Under the pieces are notes generated by a model. That model worked only from the letters and a program-made list of their open reading frames with translations. It was not told the origin of the DNA and made no database searches. A DNA stretch of 64,000 nt from Zantedeschia hybrid cultivar (lineage: Eukaryota; Streptophyta; Magnoliopsida; Alismatales; Araceae): assembly GCA_030544215.1 (NCBI GenBank), contig JARZZO010000008.1:24095614-24159613 (forward strand), given 5' to 3'. Every line of letters begins with the position of its first letter. Positions within the stretch are counted from its first letter, which is position 1. Below, one piece after another: positions 20,301 to 35,300 of this stretch. The translations under genes and the position numbers were made by a program.

Positions 20301-23300
20301 GGGCCCAACATTTAAGAGCCAATCACATGCTGCCACTTCGCAGCTTTTCATTCGCTGTAAAAATGTATAAATACCCCCTATACCCCTTTGTAACAAGGTT
20401 GGAAAAACCATACCCAATACATACCACCCTCCAAGGTATTTGAAGAAGAAGATCCACATACGTCGCAAGCACCATCCTGCGATGTATGAATACGTCACAA
20501 GCATACTGCGACACATCGTAATTGCTATAGAATACGTTCTATATATCGAGTTCTCGTCGGCCTGTCACCGTGCCAATGCGACGATGGCGAGCCGTCAAGT
20601 GCACCTTCTCGGCCCACTCTCACACTGGGAGTGGTGAGCCGTGAACTAAAGCCCTTTGGCCCGACGTCACATATGAGCTACGATCGGTGAGCCGTGGATG
20701 ATGATGAGTAGTACATGGTCGTTGCAACATAAAAGCAACCCGCTTTCTCTCGTCCACATATTAAAGCCATGAGGTGTTGATGCTGTTATTTAATCCACCT
20801 ATAGTGGAGGGTCGTCGCGAGTCTTGCTCTGCCTCGAAATCCGTGCGACTGTCCATATGTTCTAAAACATAGAATAAAAGCAATCAGCATCGAGAATCTG
20901 CATATGTTGTTGGAAACTCGACATGTCAATAGGATATATGAGTGATGCAGCCGCCTTGTGTCATTGCTCGTCTATAGGACCTACTTGGGACAAGCATCGC
21001 TAGGTGGCGAATAGTACACAAGAAAGCGTGCCTTATATGTTTATGATAAAAGAAATAAATCAATAGGGGTTTTCGACTCTGGCGGTGTCTCTGGTCACCA
21101 AGACCCGACCTCTGGTCTACAATAGTAGTGTCTCTTAATAGTTCCTTGACATGCGTGCCATTGCAATGATAGTAATTCGACATGTACATGATGCTCAATC
21201 TCAAGTCAAATAAGGAAATAATGCGTGCCGACGAGGCATGATTTGGGGGCCAGTGAGGGTTGGGCAATGTATGAATACCATAGTTGTCAATCCCGTCTCG
21301 GTCCCTGTACCGTTTTTCTATTGGGATGGGACGTCCCTATGTCCCAGACAATTCCGATGTCTCGTTTTGGAATTTTTCTCATACATATTCCAATAAATAT
21401 AGAACACATATATACTATAAATAATGTAATAAAAGTGTTTATGATGGCTTTATGGGTATATAAAGGAGAATATTTATCAAGTGGAACTCCTAAAATAGGC
21501 TTACAAGTAGCTTAAGGAATTTGGAAAAATTTGAGGCTAAAATACAATTCTGGCTGGGACAGGCTGGGACATACCGAGACAAGTCATAACGGACTAGGAC
21601 AAGCTGGGGCATACTGAACACTAACTGGGACAAACAATAAATTGTCTTGTCCCGTTTTCTTACTGGGACGGGATGTCCTGACTAATTTTGGCCCAGACGG
21701 GACGGGATTGACAACTATGATGAATACTGCACCTCAATAGGCATGCCATGTCCCTCTATACCATATAGATGACTCGAATCGCAATTCAATGGCTTGGAAT
21801 TGACTCAACTCATGTCAGAACTCATCGGTGGCGCTTGAATAGTATGCCTCGATAGGTGTGCCGCACACCTCTTCATAAAATGAAGATCTTAATATCAACC
21901 CAATCATCTAAACATACTCAACTCGCATTGGGATTCACGGATGGTGCATAAATAGTGTATCTCGTGAAGCGTTGCATGCGCACTTGTACTAATTCAAGCA
22001 ATTCAACATATTCTTCAAAATGTAGTGATGGCATATGACATCTAGGCTCGATCCTTTGTTGACAGACACCTTTAATATTGCCTTGGGTTGCGTGTCTCAT
22101 AAATGAATGGTACCACAAGTTGTGCACCATGTGTGATCTTGATCATATTAACAAATGTGGTGTGCTGATACGGCACAACACTTAATTGGGACTTGATGCT
22201 TCTTAATAGTAACTCGGTGTGCGTGCCATGTCGATGAATGGTGACTTGACATATGTGCAGTGCGTAATCTTGTTCGAATAGGCAAGTGACGTGTGCGACA
22301 AGACACAACCTTAACTGAGGTCCGATAAGGATCGAATGATGCACGAATAGTGCACCTCGATAAGTGCGCCGCACTATGCTTTTCAAATGATGCACCTTTG
22401 CAATATGATGCCATTTTCATGTGTTCAAAAGGGTCAATGCCAAGCCCATTTTGATATTATGCCATATGTGCAAGGAATAAAACGAGTGAGCGAGGAAAAT
22501 GGTGTTGTATGGCAGCATTTAAATGTGGAACAATCTTAGAGAAGCAAAGGGTTTTCTTGTCACAATAGGATGTAATTAACTCCAGTTAGTGGACTGATGG
22601 AAAGAGTCCAAATTCGAAAGAACCAGGATAACCCTTTCCATGGGCGAGTCGACATCTCAATCAGATGTTTCCATGTTTCACTAGGCCGAGTCTGAGTCGA
22701 AACTCCAAAACAAAATTTCCGGCAGAATTGTCTGTCACCCAAACAAATGCAATACCCAACAAATGGCGGGAAACCATGAGTCCCACAAAACAAAAGTAAA
22801 AGAAAAGAAAAATAAATCAATCAAAACAAATCACTTGTATCAAAAATGATTGTCAACTATCGGTTCTGATTTCGGTTCCAGTTCCGTGAACCTTGACAGA
22901 GAGAAATTAGATACCTGAGATTTAGTCCTCACAGAATAGGGTATCCCTAGACCTGACCCTGACCCAATAAGAAACTATGAAGTATCTTGTTACTCAACCC
23001 TAAGAGAGTCATAAGAGATTGGGTTTTCTAGTGTGTGGTGTCACTTGCCAAAATCATATAATATCATCCACATTCAATGATTCAAGGCTTGGTTAAATTC
23101 TATCAACAAAAAATCTGAATTACAATCACCACTTAATATTTCTACTTGCACGAAAGGCAGCAATTCAATATCATACTAATATAAGGTTCATTGTAGAAGT
23201 TCAAATTTTGATCGCAAGGACTCAAATTCATATTCAGATCCATAACACAACCTGAATTATGGTTACTATGGAAATCTTGTTCTTTTCATCAGTTGCTAAA

Positions 23301-26300
23301 TTGTTAGAATCTATGTATCTAATATAGATCATCCCGCCACAAAATAGAGAGATGAATTACTAAGTTCAGAACAAAAAGTCAGCAGGGCAGAGATTTGAAT
23401 ATTTGTAACAGGTTTTGCATATATCATCTCATTTGAAGATTCCAACTTCTCATGGTTAGAGAAAGGAGGACAGATGTCCTAATGAATCAAGTGTATGACT
23501 GAACCAAACTCTAATAAATAAGACACGAAAAATATATTTTGACTAGATAAGTGAAAATAGTTCAGAAGTGAAAAGAAAGCTTCAGATATTAACAACTAAT
23601 CACAAACCATTCTCTAAGCTTTACAAAACGTGGTAACCAATATTTGTGTTCACTTAAACAAAATCGTGACACGTTCAAAGGTAAAACCCATAAATCAGGC
23701 CACGAAACAGGCCTAGGTTTGATTACTCTCAAACCACCTTATCATATCAGGGTTTTGCCTATTCCTATGAAAGGTCTAAATTTTCTACCCAATCATATCG
23801 GGGTTTTGCCTATCCCTATGAAAGGTCTAAACTTTTTATCATGTGTAAAGTTACAAATGTAAGAACTAGCTAACTACATGTAATTCTGAAGATAATCCCT
23901 TAATAGAGGGTAGTATAGGGTTCATGAACTTCACCCAAGATGTTGTGAGATGCTGATTAATGTCTTCTATATGTTGTAATGATGCTAGACACTCCATTTA
24001 TGTAGACTAGTGACGATAGTTTCTACTGTTAAGGAAGATCATTTTATGTAATCACGGAATCACATTAGAACCTCCTTGACAACCAATAAGAACCCAAAAA
24101 GACAACAACAAAACCTCTCCTCACATGTTGTTCATATCGGCCAAACTCCATCAAAACCCAATAAGAGTGGAAGGACAACGGGGGAGAATCATCACCATAG
24201 GCTGAAGTAAAAAGAGAAGTGAGGGAATATGACCGTATGTTAAAACAGGAACATTCAACCTAAGATCCCTTTCTTGCCGCTGTTCAAGCTTGGAAAATGT
24301 CAGAGAAGGCTGTCTTTGGAGGAAGGGCCTTTTCCCCAACTGTTCTCAGCTTCTTCTCTCTCACTCTCACACTTTTTCTTATTATCTTTCAGCAAATAGA
24401 GCCCTTCCCCACACTCTTTCTTTTCCTCATCTATTTCTTTCCTCTCTTCTTTCTCAAATCCTTTCCTCTTGTTTGAATCCACTGTTGGTCAGCCTAGTTT
24501 GAAGGCCTGACCAGCAACCCTCCTTTTTAACAGAGGAAAGGACATGGCAGCCTCACAGGTTGGGCTGCTAGCCGTCTCCAGCGGACCCCCTCAATTGACA
24601 CTCACTTAAGGTCCAGTAAGGGGAACTGCCTATCCCTTATTGGGCTTGCCTAATAGGTGTGGCCCACAAGGGTTAGTAGCACCCCATTAGCTGGGCTTGC
24701 CTTGGCCCAAGAGGGCTTAAGGCCCAATAAGCTGGAGTAGTTTGAACGGAAATCCCTTTTAAATACCTTATTAACTTTGCCTCATACTTCTTAAAATTGC
24801 ATGCATATCCTTCCAATTTCAGTTTTTTCCTTCTTCAGATTTTGCAGGTATTATAGATCGACTTGGATAGACGGACCTTGATGGGCCAGTTCCGATGACT
24901 TGTAGATCTTGGGCACCAACCTTGGTCGCGCAGGCCTTAGTAGTCTTACCTAGGTGACTTCTGCAGCTCAAGCCCATCTGAGTGGATCTGCCAATTTTAC
25001 TGGGCAAAGTGATTATCAGATTCGGGCTTGTCACGTGCCCCCACTCCCAGATCTGAATCCAAAAAATAATAAAAAAATAAAAAACCAAGGCTCGATGAAC
25101 AATAATGTACTATTCATTAGGGATCGATTTTTTTAATTTTCATAATTTTTTTTGAAGGCTTCTAACGTGACCTACATGCTCATATAATTCGATTTCCGAT
25201 CGGGCATCTCAAAAAAAAGATGAAAATTAAAAAAACTGAGCTCCAATGAACAGTAGTATACTATTCATTGGAGGTCGATTTTTTATTTTTTCATATTTTT
25301 TGATTTTTTTGAAAGCCCCCTGACATGTCCTACATGCCTATCTAATTCGATTTTAGATCGAACATCGCAAAAAAAAATGAAAAATTAAAAACCTAGCCCC
25401 AATGAATAGTAGTGTACTATTCATGGAGCTAAGATTTTTGGATTTTCATGTTTTTTTCGTTGTCCTATGAAAAATCTAATTATATGAGGATGCATGCAAT
25501 GTTGGGGCCTTCAAAAAATTATTATTATTATTATTTTTTGCTGTGATGATGCAGCACATCCCTGTCTGTCACGCATGCGGCATGGGGAGTGTTGGAAGAC
25601 GGGGTGGAAAATGGCATCCTCATGTTTCATTTGGTCTATTTTTTCCCCCAATCTGATATATTAAATTGTAGGATTTTGGTTAAAAATATATATAAATTTG
25701 CCTCTTCACCAATTTTAGAAGAGGACAAATCCATATTCAGATGTATGTTCAAACTGTTTATCAAACATCGAGTTTAGTGAACTTCTTAATTATTTTTGTC
25801 ACTTTTTCTGGACAGGGTCATACATCAGACATAAAAATTAGAATTCATACATTAGACTTGGGTGTTATCAAACAAGGCCTAAAAGTCCAGCCTTTTGTTG
25901 TTGGTGAAATCTTTTTTCAACTAGATTTGATAAGGGAAAGTTGCTTTTCCTAAGTTTTGATCTCATCATTTTCTGAGGTGTCTTTGTGGATTGGTTGCGT
26001 TTGATCATACTTGTGGTATGCATAAATGCCTGCAGGATGCAAGATGGGTATGGTGTGTAGAAGATAACCTTTTTGAATGGCCTTGGCTAGCTTATCGCCA
26101 TGCTGGCCGGAGAGTCCGAGACTGTTTGTTAGGGCTTTCACCAACTAGAGTTTGGGCATGTGTTGTTGGTTGCAAACGGAGGTCGATGATGGATCTCCAT
26201 CCTTTTATTGTGGCTGGAGCCAAGGGATGGGATAGGCCACATGATGTGTATGTATGATAAGTCCCATATAACCTCTTACATATGGATTAGGCAGGGATAG

Positions 26301-29300
26301 GTTGAAGAAGACATAGATTTTTTTTTTCTTCTGGAAAGTGGACGGTACCACAGAATTGTATTAATAAACAGGTGTACACAGGTAACTAAGGGAGAAATTT
26401 AAACCATTGTAAGTGTAATTTTGTAATACCTAGGAGCCAATTAGGTCAACATGGAGAACATTTCTTAACCCAGAAACTTTCAATATTGCACTTAACTCCC
26501 CCTCATCTGACTATTTACGAATAAGCCCCCACAATCTCAACTTATTTACAAAAAAACCCTTTTGAGCACCTTTTTGGTGCCATTCTCAGGGCCTTTTGCA
26601 ACACTTAGGGGTCTTGCACCAATTCATGGTGGATTGTAGGAGTTTATTCGTAAATAGTTGAATTACAGGAGCTTTTTGTAAATACACATATTTTTGGGGG
26701 CTTATTTTTAATTATATCTTCTTTTGTTTATTTATTTATTCTTCTGGAAGAAGGTAGAACTTGTAGCTTCTTTGAAATTCATGCATGGGGAAGCAAAGGT
26801 CAGTTTATATAGTTATTATTCATTGTAAAATTATTGTTTAAGGCTTTAAGCTACAAGATTTATTGGTCCATTTAATTTGCACATGAACCAAATTTTTGGG
26901 GTGTCCACAATTTGTTAAAAAATGCCTTTTGTTGAACTATTTCACCCCCACATTTATGTTGGTATTCTTAACACATTATTCAAATTTGGTTCTAATTTCT
27001 ATGAAAGTTAAAGGTGTGAAGCTTGTATCTATTTGAAAGATCAGCCTACTTCTTTCCTGAACTGTTAGCCCTTGTTTTCCCTTTAGGAGGAGCTAAAGGA
27101 GTGGCATCAATGCTTAATTATGCTTGGTGAAGCTAAGGTGGATGAACATGGAAACGTTGATGGCCTAAAAGATTGTAGTGCAATGTATTTGGAGAAGAAT
27201 GGCGAAGATTATGAAATTAATGTAAGCTATTTCTGCTAATTGGTGCCATTTTAATGTTTCACCTGAGTGTTCCTCTATGCAGCAACTTCCAATCCTTTTA
27301 TTTATGCATTCTCACCAGGCTTCTATATATTATGATTAGATTCTTCTAATTGTTAAATTACTGTATTGATCACTTCTCGTTCTACGACGAGGATTGGACC
27401 CAGAGTTTGTTTTCCTTTTTTTTGTCTGAGAAATAATAGAGGTACATTATGGGTGTCTATTAATAGTTTTTTTCTTTATAAATTAACTTGACGTTCAACA
27501 ACTTGGGGTGTGGGACTGTGGGGAGGCTTTTTCGTAGATTTTCAAGATGTTCGCAAGTTTGATGGAGGCACTTTTATTGGTACCATTGTGATTTTTGATT
27601 ATGCTGCAGAACATCTGTTCACAATCTTTGTAATTTTGGATATCCATATGTTACAGATGTTAGTAGTACAATGTCACTTGTTTAATGTTTTGGTTGTTAT
27701 TGATGTTGAGAATGCACTTTTCGGAAATGAACTGACATCATTGTCCTTCAGAAGTTGGTTGATACCAGTTGTCAGTAAGGAATAGTTGTACAACTCTCTT
27801 CTACAAAATCTCAAAAATACATATAAAGACTACGCACTCCATATGAAAGGTGTCTCAGAAAGTGTAAAAAGCAGTCATTAGATGCTTCAGGATGTAAAGG
27901 TCGTGACAAAAACATACAATGATTGCACACACATGAGGATAGGTTACTTACAGAATTTATGATTTACCTCTTTTTTCCCTTCTGAGCAAACATCATTTTT
28001 CCACACTTTATACCTTAATTTTATACTCTCCTCGTTCACGCTTTTACATGATTGAATAAAGCATTACTGTGGAGACCCTCTTTCATTCCCTTCTCCTCCA
28101 CATGAGTCCATGCTTCCAGAACAATAAGTGCCTGACTTGTTCCAAGAGCCATGCCTTCCTCTCCTGGTTTGGCTTTGGCATTGACTGATTGTACTCCACC
28201 CTATCAACCTCCACTTAAGTGCTTCATTTCTTCACCAATTTGCACTCAGATTGTTCACTTACTCCACCCTGCCAACCGTATATAACTAGGTCCAAAACCC
28301 CCCATGCCTTAGCCACGTCATCTAAAAATATAATATTTCTCATCCCTTATTTTCATCTCAAAATGTAACAGTTTTTGTTCCATAGTTTCTTTGTCTGGTT
28401 GTAACAAGTTTGGCTTGTAATTAGAGGTCATGTGAATTAAGACTGCCACCAAAAGGTGCTCCACCTATTGAAATGGTACAAGGAACCTACCAAGCTTGAA
28501 GACCATTGGTGCTTATAAGTTTGACCATTCTGGTATCACAGAGTAGGCCTTTTTCTCAACAGTATCGTGTAGATCTTCTGTCTCCTTCTAAGTGATTACA
28601 GAGTCAGCCCCATGTGACTATGACCCAACTCCCACTACCTCTTGATCATTTTTAATGAGCTCTGCTGACATTTTGTTTCCTGCAGACGCGACAGTTCCAC
28701 CCTACAACTTGCAAAATGTCTATCGTATCTCTTTCCACTTAGGCAGCCTCCTACATCCCCAAACATTACAGAACAGCATTCTCATCTAGATTCTATTCCT
28801 TAACACATTGCCTTTAGCAAGATCTCAACATGCTTAGAGTCTCTAGGCTCACTTTGTTTGCAGAATTGCTTATCCCAGAATAAAGTTTTGGGGATTTCTT
28901 AAACCAGAATAAGAGGTATTTTGATTTGGTAAGTTGTTGGTATTCCATCTAGAATAAAGAGAATTATACTGCACTATTCCAAGTGATTTGGTAGGAAGAA
29001 GTGGAATGAGGAGTGAAATAAAATGTAGAATTAGAGGAATTGGAGCAATTGGGAGAATTAGGCATTGCAGGTACAATTTGGGGAATTGGAGCAATTGGGG
29101 GCATTAGGAATCCCCGCAATCAAACCGAGTTTAGGCCCTTATACCAGTTATTCCGGGTCCTATTCTGCAAACAAAGTGAGCCTTATCATTGCACAGTGAA
29201 TACCTAGCTACATAGCGTTGTTTCAGATATGCGTATTCAAGAAACTGCTATATTGGGTAATTTATGTTTGTGACAGCCATTTGATTCTAGGAAGATCTTT

Positions 29301-32300
29301 CATGAAGGATAAAAGTTTAATGATCCTAACTGATTTAAAGCCAGTTAATCGGCCCATCACATGCAAAGTAATTCTATAGCCTTTTCATGGGCAATGCTTA
29401 CTGACGGATGTTTGTTCTGCATATGATATATGGGTGTCAGTAGCAGACGTCATGAACTGTGTGGTTATTTTTTCATATATCAGAGATGTTGATTCTCATA
29501 TTCTGCATCTTCCGGAATGTTCCCCTGTTTCCAATTGGTAATTGTAGGTTTCTGGTTCTACTTGTGTTGAATCAGATATCTTGTGTATGATCAAGTTGTG
29601 AGAAAGTAGGAGGTTGTGGTGAAAAGGATTGGAGGTCCCATAAAGTGATTTCTGGTGCTTATAAGGAATTTTTTGTTTGTTTGAGTTGGATTCAAATTTG
29701 AAATTCTTGTGTATTTCGGCCCAAACAATAAACCTTGGCAAGAGTGAAAGATTAGTGAAGATCTTCATGTCATTTACTTTTCCATCAGAACTGCCAAGTG
29801 TGTTAGTCCATTGCCTTTGAGTCCCGAGATGAGATCTCACTGAGATCAAGAATATGAGGGAGGAGGAGGAGAAGTGGGGGAGTAGTAGGATAGAGCATGA
29901 GGTGGAGGAGAAAGAGCGAGGGGGAAGGTGGATTCTCGTATTGTTATGATTGTTTTTGGATTACTCTAATTATATCTAACAGCTAAATGCATAAATCTGA
30001 AGTTTCTTCTCAGAGATAAGATTATCATGATCTTTGGCCTGATATTCACAATCTCTCTGAGATGCTTTCTTTGCAGCCTTCTGAGACAGTGCCGAGTTCC
30101 TACGTCTTTGCAACAGTCATGTCTCCCAATGAATGTGGCTGTAGTAAGTGATAGATTCAATCAGTCTTTCAATTGAAAATATTTTGTACAGTTCCTTTCT
30201 CCAAATTATCACAACCACCTGATCATGATCAGGCGTAGCCATTTTGGATCAGAATCATATGAACGAATTGCACTGGATCAGAATCAGCTGAATGAATTGC
30301 GTTGGCTGCATACTCTGATTATGGATGGAATGATTGGCCAGTCCTAAGGAAAATCATGTGTTAGAGAGCGGTAATACATATAATACATAATATCCTGATT
30401 CTTAGATTAGGAGTACCGGAACCCTATCCTAATACCACTTAGATTGGGATTATTAGATTTTCCTACTCAGATTAGGATATTAGATATCAGTTCTACTTAG
30501 ATTTATGTTATGTCTCCTATTAGATATAGTTATTCTTTAACCCTTGAAAATGTAGTATATTAGGGAGGGGGGAATCCTATTCCAAGTGGTGTTGGGAATA
30601 ATCTTCTACACTTGTATGCCAATTGGGCTTTTATGCTGGTGTTCAGTTGGAAACTGTTATTTTTCCTCCTCTTAATCAATTTGAAAGTAATAAATGTATG
30701 ATTAAAAGCAACAAAATTTTTCTTGAAAAGAGACTTGGCTCCAAATCAGATAGGAATCAGGTGGAGGGAACATAGTCACCCTTATTCTGTCAGGATCAGA
30801 CACAGATCGTAAAGGCTCTTTTGTGGAGGTGGTGGCTGGGACTACGGGTCGTATTTGGAAGGACATCAAGGAAGTCCTGAGCCTCTCCCCACCTTCGCCA
30901 GAGCAGCTCAGGGAGTGGATGGATCGACTGAGGTGTGTGAGGATTTGGTCTTTGATGGACTCCTCGTCCTTGGCTCAAGTGAAGACCCTTCTTTATGAGG
31001 AATCGTAGGGTGTAGGTGAGTAGGAGATTGTCGATCTCGGGGACTACATGATGGGTGCTGCGCCTTCAGTGCCGACGGCACGAGAGGTGGTGGTGATGGG
31101 AGTCTTGGCAGGCAAAGGGGTGGCCGTCCAGGTGGAGGCGTGGGTAGTGGATTTTGAGACGTTCCCAGACCCTCGTCTGGCAAGACTGAGGGTGAGGCTC
31201 ACAGGGGTCCCGGCTCTCCTATGTGATGACGTCAGTATTAGGGCTCTGCTTTGACAGGTGGGTGAATGGGAGCCAATAGGGTTGTTGTTATGGTGCAGGG
31301 ATGGTGTCATGAAGGTAGAAGGTGTGGTTCGAGCCTGTAGTAGTGGGGATATACCCCAGTGTCTCTTGCTCCCGATTGACAAAAGAGTCTTCGCCATCGT
31401 CGTGGAAGTTTTGGGCCAGGCGGCGCCGGTTGGTGATCAAGTGTTAGGGTTTAGGGGGTCCTGGTTGTGAGGAAGGGGAAGGGGAAGCCCGAGGTAGGGG
31501 TTGTAGCAGCCTCCTAGGGTGGAGTTCGAATTTCAAAGGTTTCGAATGGGCGGGGGCTTTTGGCAGACGACCGACCGCTAAATCGAGTAGGGTGCATGTC
31601 CCAGAATCGGTCGGCTTTCCTCGACAGACCCGAACCTTATCCGAAGCCCAAAACTTACCCGCCTCTTCGTTGTTGTTGGTCCCCACGGTTTTACCTGGAA
31701 GCCTTTATCCTCGCCCGACTTCGCCTGGTCTGCTTTGAAAGGGGGCTACAATTGCTTCCAGCGTACAGAGGCGGCTTCTCGACTCCTCCTGGCCAATGCA
31801 ACCCTTGGAGGGGAGGGTTCTTCCAATGGTGGAGCTAGACTACGACTCCTGTTGTGTTAGGGTGGTAGAGAAGATCCAGGGCCTCGACAAGGAGTAGAGG
31901 AGGTTCTTGTAGTGTCACTTTCCAGTCAGGACTCGTTCCAGAGGGGATTAAAGGAGTTGCATGACCACCTGGATAGTAGGAAGGATGGTTCGAAGTAGGC
32001 GGAAGATTGCCAGGTGATCCAGAGGTCGGTGTCTGCGATGTGGGGGCCAGGAGGTCCTTCTCCAGGTCAAGAGTAGGGGAACCTCTAGTAGGATCTACCC
32101 CCCTTCCTCCAGGTCTGCCGGGAGGGGGAGCCGAGTCTGGTGGGGTATGGTGGAGACTTGGTAGGTTCAGAGGCTCCCTAGATTGAGGGGAAAGATGGGG
32201 AGGAGCGTCCGGAGGAGCAATCTGCGAGGGCCTCCGTGTATGAAGATAGGGAGTTGGGCGGGATGTTAGAGGAGGTGGAAGCCATTTGTCTGAGGACCGA

Positions 32301-35300
32301 TGCAGAGGGACAAATGGAGGTAGCTATGTAGGTGGGCTGTGACTCTCTGGAAGGTATGGAGGCATGGCTAAAAGGCTCTGAAGGAGCCAAGGGAGGGCTA
32401 GGCACCGTAGGAGACCTTAAGGGGGTCTCGGCCTTCCATTAGGAGATAATGGGAAGCCTTTGGTTGAGGAGATTTTGGCGGATAAAGTAGTTGAGGAGCA
32501 TGCTCGGAGGTGGGGGACAAAATTGAGGTCTCCTTTGATGGGATGGACAGAGAAGTCCATTATGTCTTCTCCAAGTTACATAGAAGATGGCAATTAGGTG
32601 TAGCTTGGGGGTGCGTAGCGAGAAGCTGGGCAAAAGATATGGAAGGGAAGAGAAGGGGAAGGAGAATGGGAGGAAGGAGATGGAGGTAGAGGTTTCCTTG
32701 GTTGCCCTATGAAGATAGTCTCTTGAAATATGAGGGGGAGTGGAGGGAGGGAGAAGAGAGAGGCCATCAGGGACATCGTCAGGAGATTGCGGGTCGACAT
32801 CTTGTGCATCCAGGAGACTAAAAGTGAGGGGGAGGAAGAAGAGGTGTGGAGGGGGCTTCGTGGGACCCTATCACTCAAAGGGGTTGTATCTCCCATATTG
32901 GTGCTATGGAATGAATTTGTAGTGCTATAAATGGACAGAAGGGTGGGAAGGCATGCTATTTCTATATCATCCAGGAGTGTGAAAGATGGGTTTGAGTGGG
33001 GATTTTACAGGGGTCTATGGGCCTCAAGGGAGGAAGGATAAGAAGGCAATGTGGTAGGAGTTATCCATGTGGCACTCGAACTCCGATAAGCCATGGCTTT
33101 TGGCAGTAGATTGCAATGTGGTTGCTTCCTTGTCCGAGAGATCTGAAGGGGCCTCATGTATAGGTCCGATGGAGGACTTCAATGCTTTCATACATCAATA
33201 AGCTTTGTTATAGATAATGCATTCTATACCTGGTCTAATCCCAGGAGGATCCCTTGTTCAAGGCTTGACATATTTCTGGTGACAGTTGAGTGGGAAAGTC
33301 ACTTCCTTGATTTGAATGCTTCGTGTCTGCAGAGGCATGTATATGATCATAAGCCGATCTTGTTAGATTTGAAGCATCACTTCCTGTACAGACATTTATT
33401 CGGGTTGGAAAAAACTTGGTTAAAGGAAAATGGGTTTATGGAGATTGTGAAGCAGGCCTGGGACTTTAGAAGGTAGGGTGGCTTAGCCTTGGTGACACTG
33501 GCGGGGAATCTCAAGAGTGTGGCACAAGCTTTAAAAGTTTGGAAGTCAAAAAGGAAGAATGCAGATATAGCAAATAGGAGGGTTTTGTTGGGCCAACTGT
33601 AGGCTTTAGATGCTTTAGAGGAGGCAAGACTATTAGATGAGGAAAATTGGGCTATGAGAAAGCAGGCTTGCAAAAGGTATCAGGAGATGCTAGCGAAGGA
33701 GGAGGTGTACTGGAAACAGTGGCTTAGAGAGAAGTGGATTAAGGAAGGAGACAATAATACTTTCTTTGTCCACAGGGTTGCTACTGGCAGAAGAAGGAAG
33801 AATCATATTTTAGTTCTTAGGTGGGGGGATCAGCTATTGCACAGTAGGGAGGAGATTCTTGAGCACACACTCCGGTTTTGCTATCAACTGTTCAGAGGAG
33901 GACCAGCCTAGACCGGGTTTCAGAGGTGACTTCCAAGATGTTTTATTACAGCAAGAGAGGGGAGGCCTTGAGGCTCCTATCACTCTGGCAGAGCTGAGGA
34001 CTACAATTTTTTCTGTTGCAGGGGATAAAGCTTTAAGTCCAGACGATTTATCTTTGTTGTTCTTTTAGTATTGCTGGGAGGTGGTCCACCCATTGCTTCT
34101 TGAGGCTGGCTGTCCAAGAGTTTCAGGGGGGAGAGTCCATCTGAGGGGTATTAATAAGACTTTTATTGTCTTAATTCCCAAGAAGGAGGGTGCTTCAGAA
34201 GAAAATGCATCTGATGGGATTCAGAAGAAAAGGGACAGACTGGATAGTAAGTTGCATTGGGATAGCTAAATTCTCTATTTTAATTAATGGAGTCCCTTAT
34301 GGTTTCTTTGGAAGTTCGAGAGGACTGAGGCAAGGTGATCTTTTATCACCACTTCTTTTCATTATGGTGGGCCAGGTTATGAATACTGTGTGGAACAAAG
34401 CAAGGGACTGTCACATTATTGAGGGTATCAAAATGAGAAGGATGGAAGAGGAGGTTACTCACCTTCAGTATGCTGATGATACGATTTTATTTTCATCCAC
34501 GGAGGAAGGGAAGATTGTTAATTTGAAGATTTTGCTGAAGATTCTTGAAGCAGTAACTGGACTTAAGATTAACTTTTCAAAAAGTGAAATGCTGGGTATT
34601 AATGTACCAGAGGATAAGAAGGCTGTTATATCAAATATGTTCAATGTTCAGTCGGTATCTTTTCCTATTACATATCTGGGACTATCTTTATCTGATAGGA
34701 AGTTAAATTGTTCTGATTGGAATCCTTTAATCATAAAGTTTGAATTTAAACTTCAAGGATGGAAACGAACCCTTCTTTCTGTAGGGGGGAGATGTATATT
34801 GTCTAAATTAGTGCTCTCTAGCTTGGCTATATATTATTTATCCATTTTTGCTATTCCTAGTATGGTATGCAAGAAATTGGAGTCAATTAGAGCATCTTTC
34901 ATTTGGAAAGGTAAAAATTCAGAAGTGAAGGGTGGACACCACATTGGATGGAAATATGCGTGCAAAAGCATAGAGGAAGGCAGAGTAGGTTTAACATCAA
35001 TCTACAACATGAATAAAGCTCTTTTGATTAAATGGATGTGGAGGGTAGAAATGGAGGACTAGTATGTATGGGCAAGAATCATCAAGAGTATATAATTTTC
35101 TCCAAATGAATTATGGATTATGGAAGAATATTCTACAAAACTTAAATTTTTATAATTGTTTTACTTGCATCAGAGTAGGTAATGGTCAAATTGCAAAATT
35201 CTGGGAAGATACATGGAAGGATGGAAGAGCTCTCAATGATAGTTTCCTAAATCTGTACAACATTACAGTTGGTAGAAATTTAAGTATCAGTGATGTCCGA

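Larger units (their letters stand above)
17394..27086 (+). other. APC6 intron 1 (9.7 kb)
   Basis: Donor GTAGAC and acceptor CTTTAG. Contents include a 41-bp tandem duplication (about 18147-18226), low-complexity runs (17880-17910), a degenerate CGGCAGCCCC-rich block with a downstream TATAAATA (19870-20420), a four-copy dispersed phrase and a hAT-like MITE (21279-21719), a 51-bp tandem duplication (about 23740-23841), palindromic repeats (25060-25450), a short antisense LINE end (26318-26430) and a MITE (26490-26715). No other gene was recognised; the small ORFs at 25589-26257 show no domain. Confidence 0.85.

Noticed and set aside
25060..25450. CRISPR-like array
   Set aside because: Only three long, diverged units; repeats are not short and identical with unique spacers, and the DNA is plant nuclear.
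34190..35062. 290-codon ORF as a host gene
   Set aside because: It is the RT and following segment of a truncated LINE, with RLRQGD and YADD motifs, lying in an APC6 intron.
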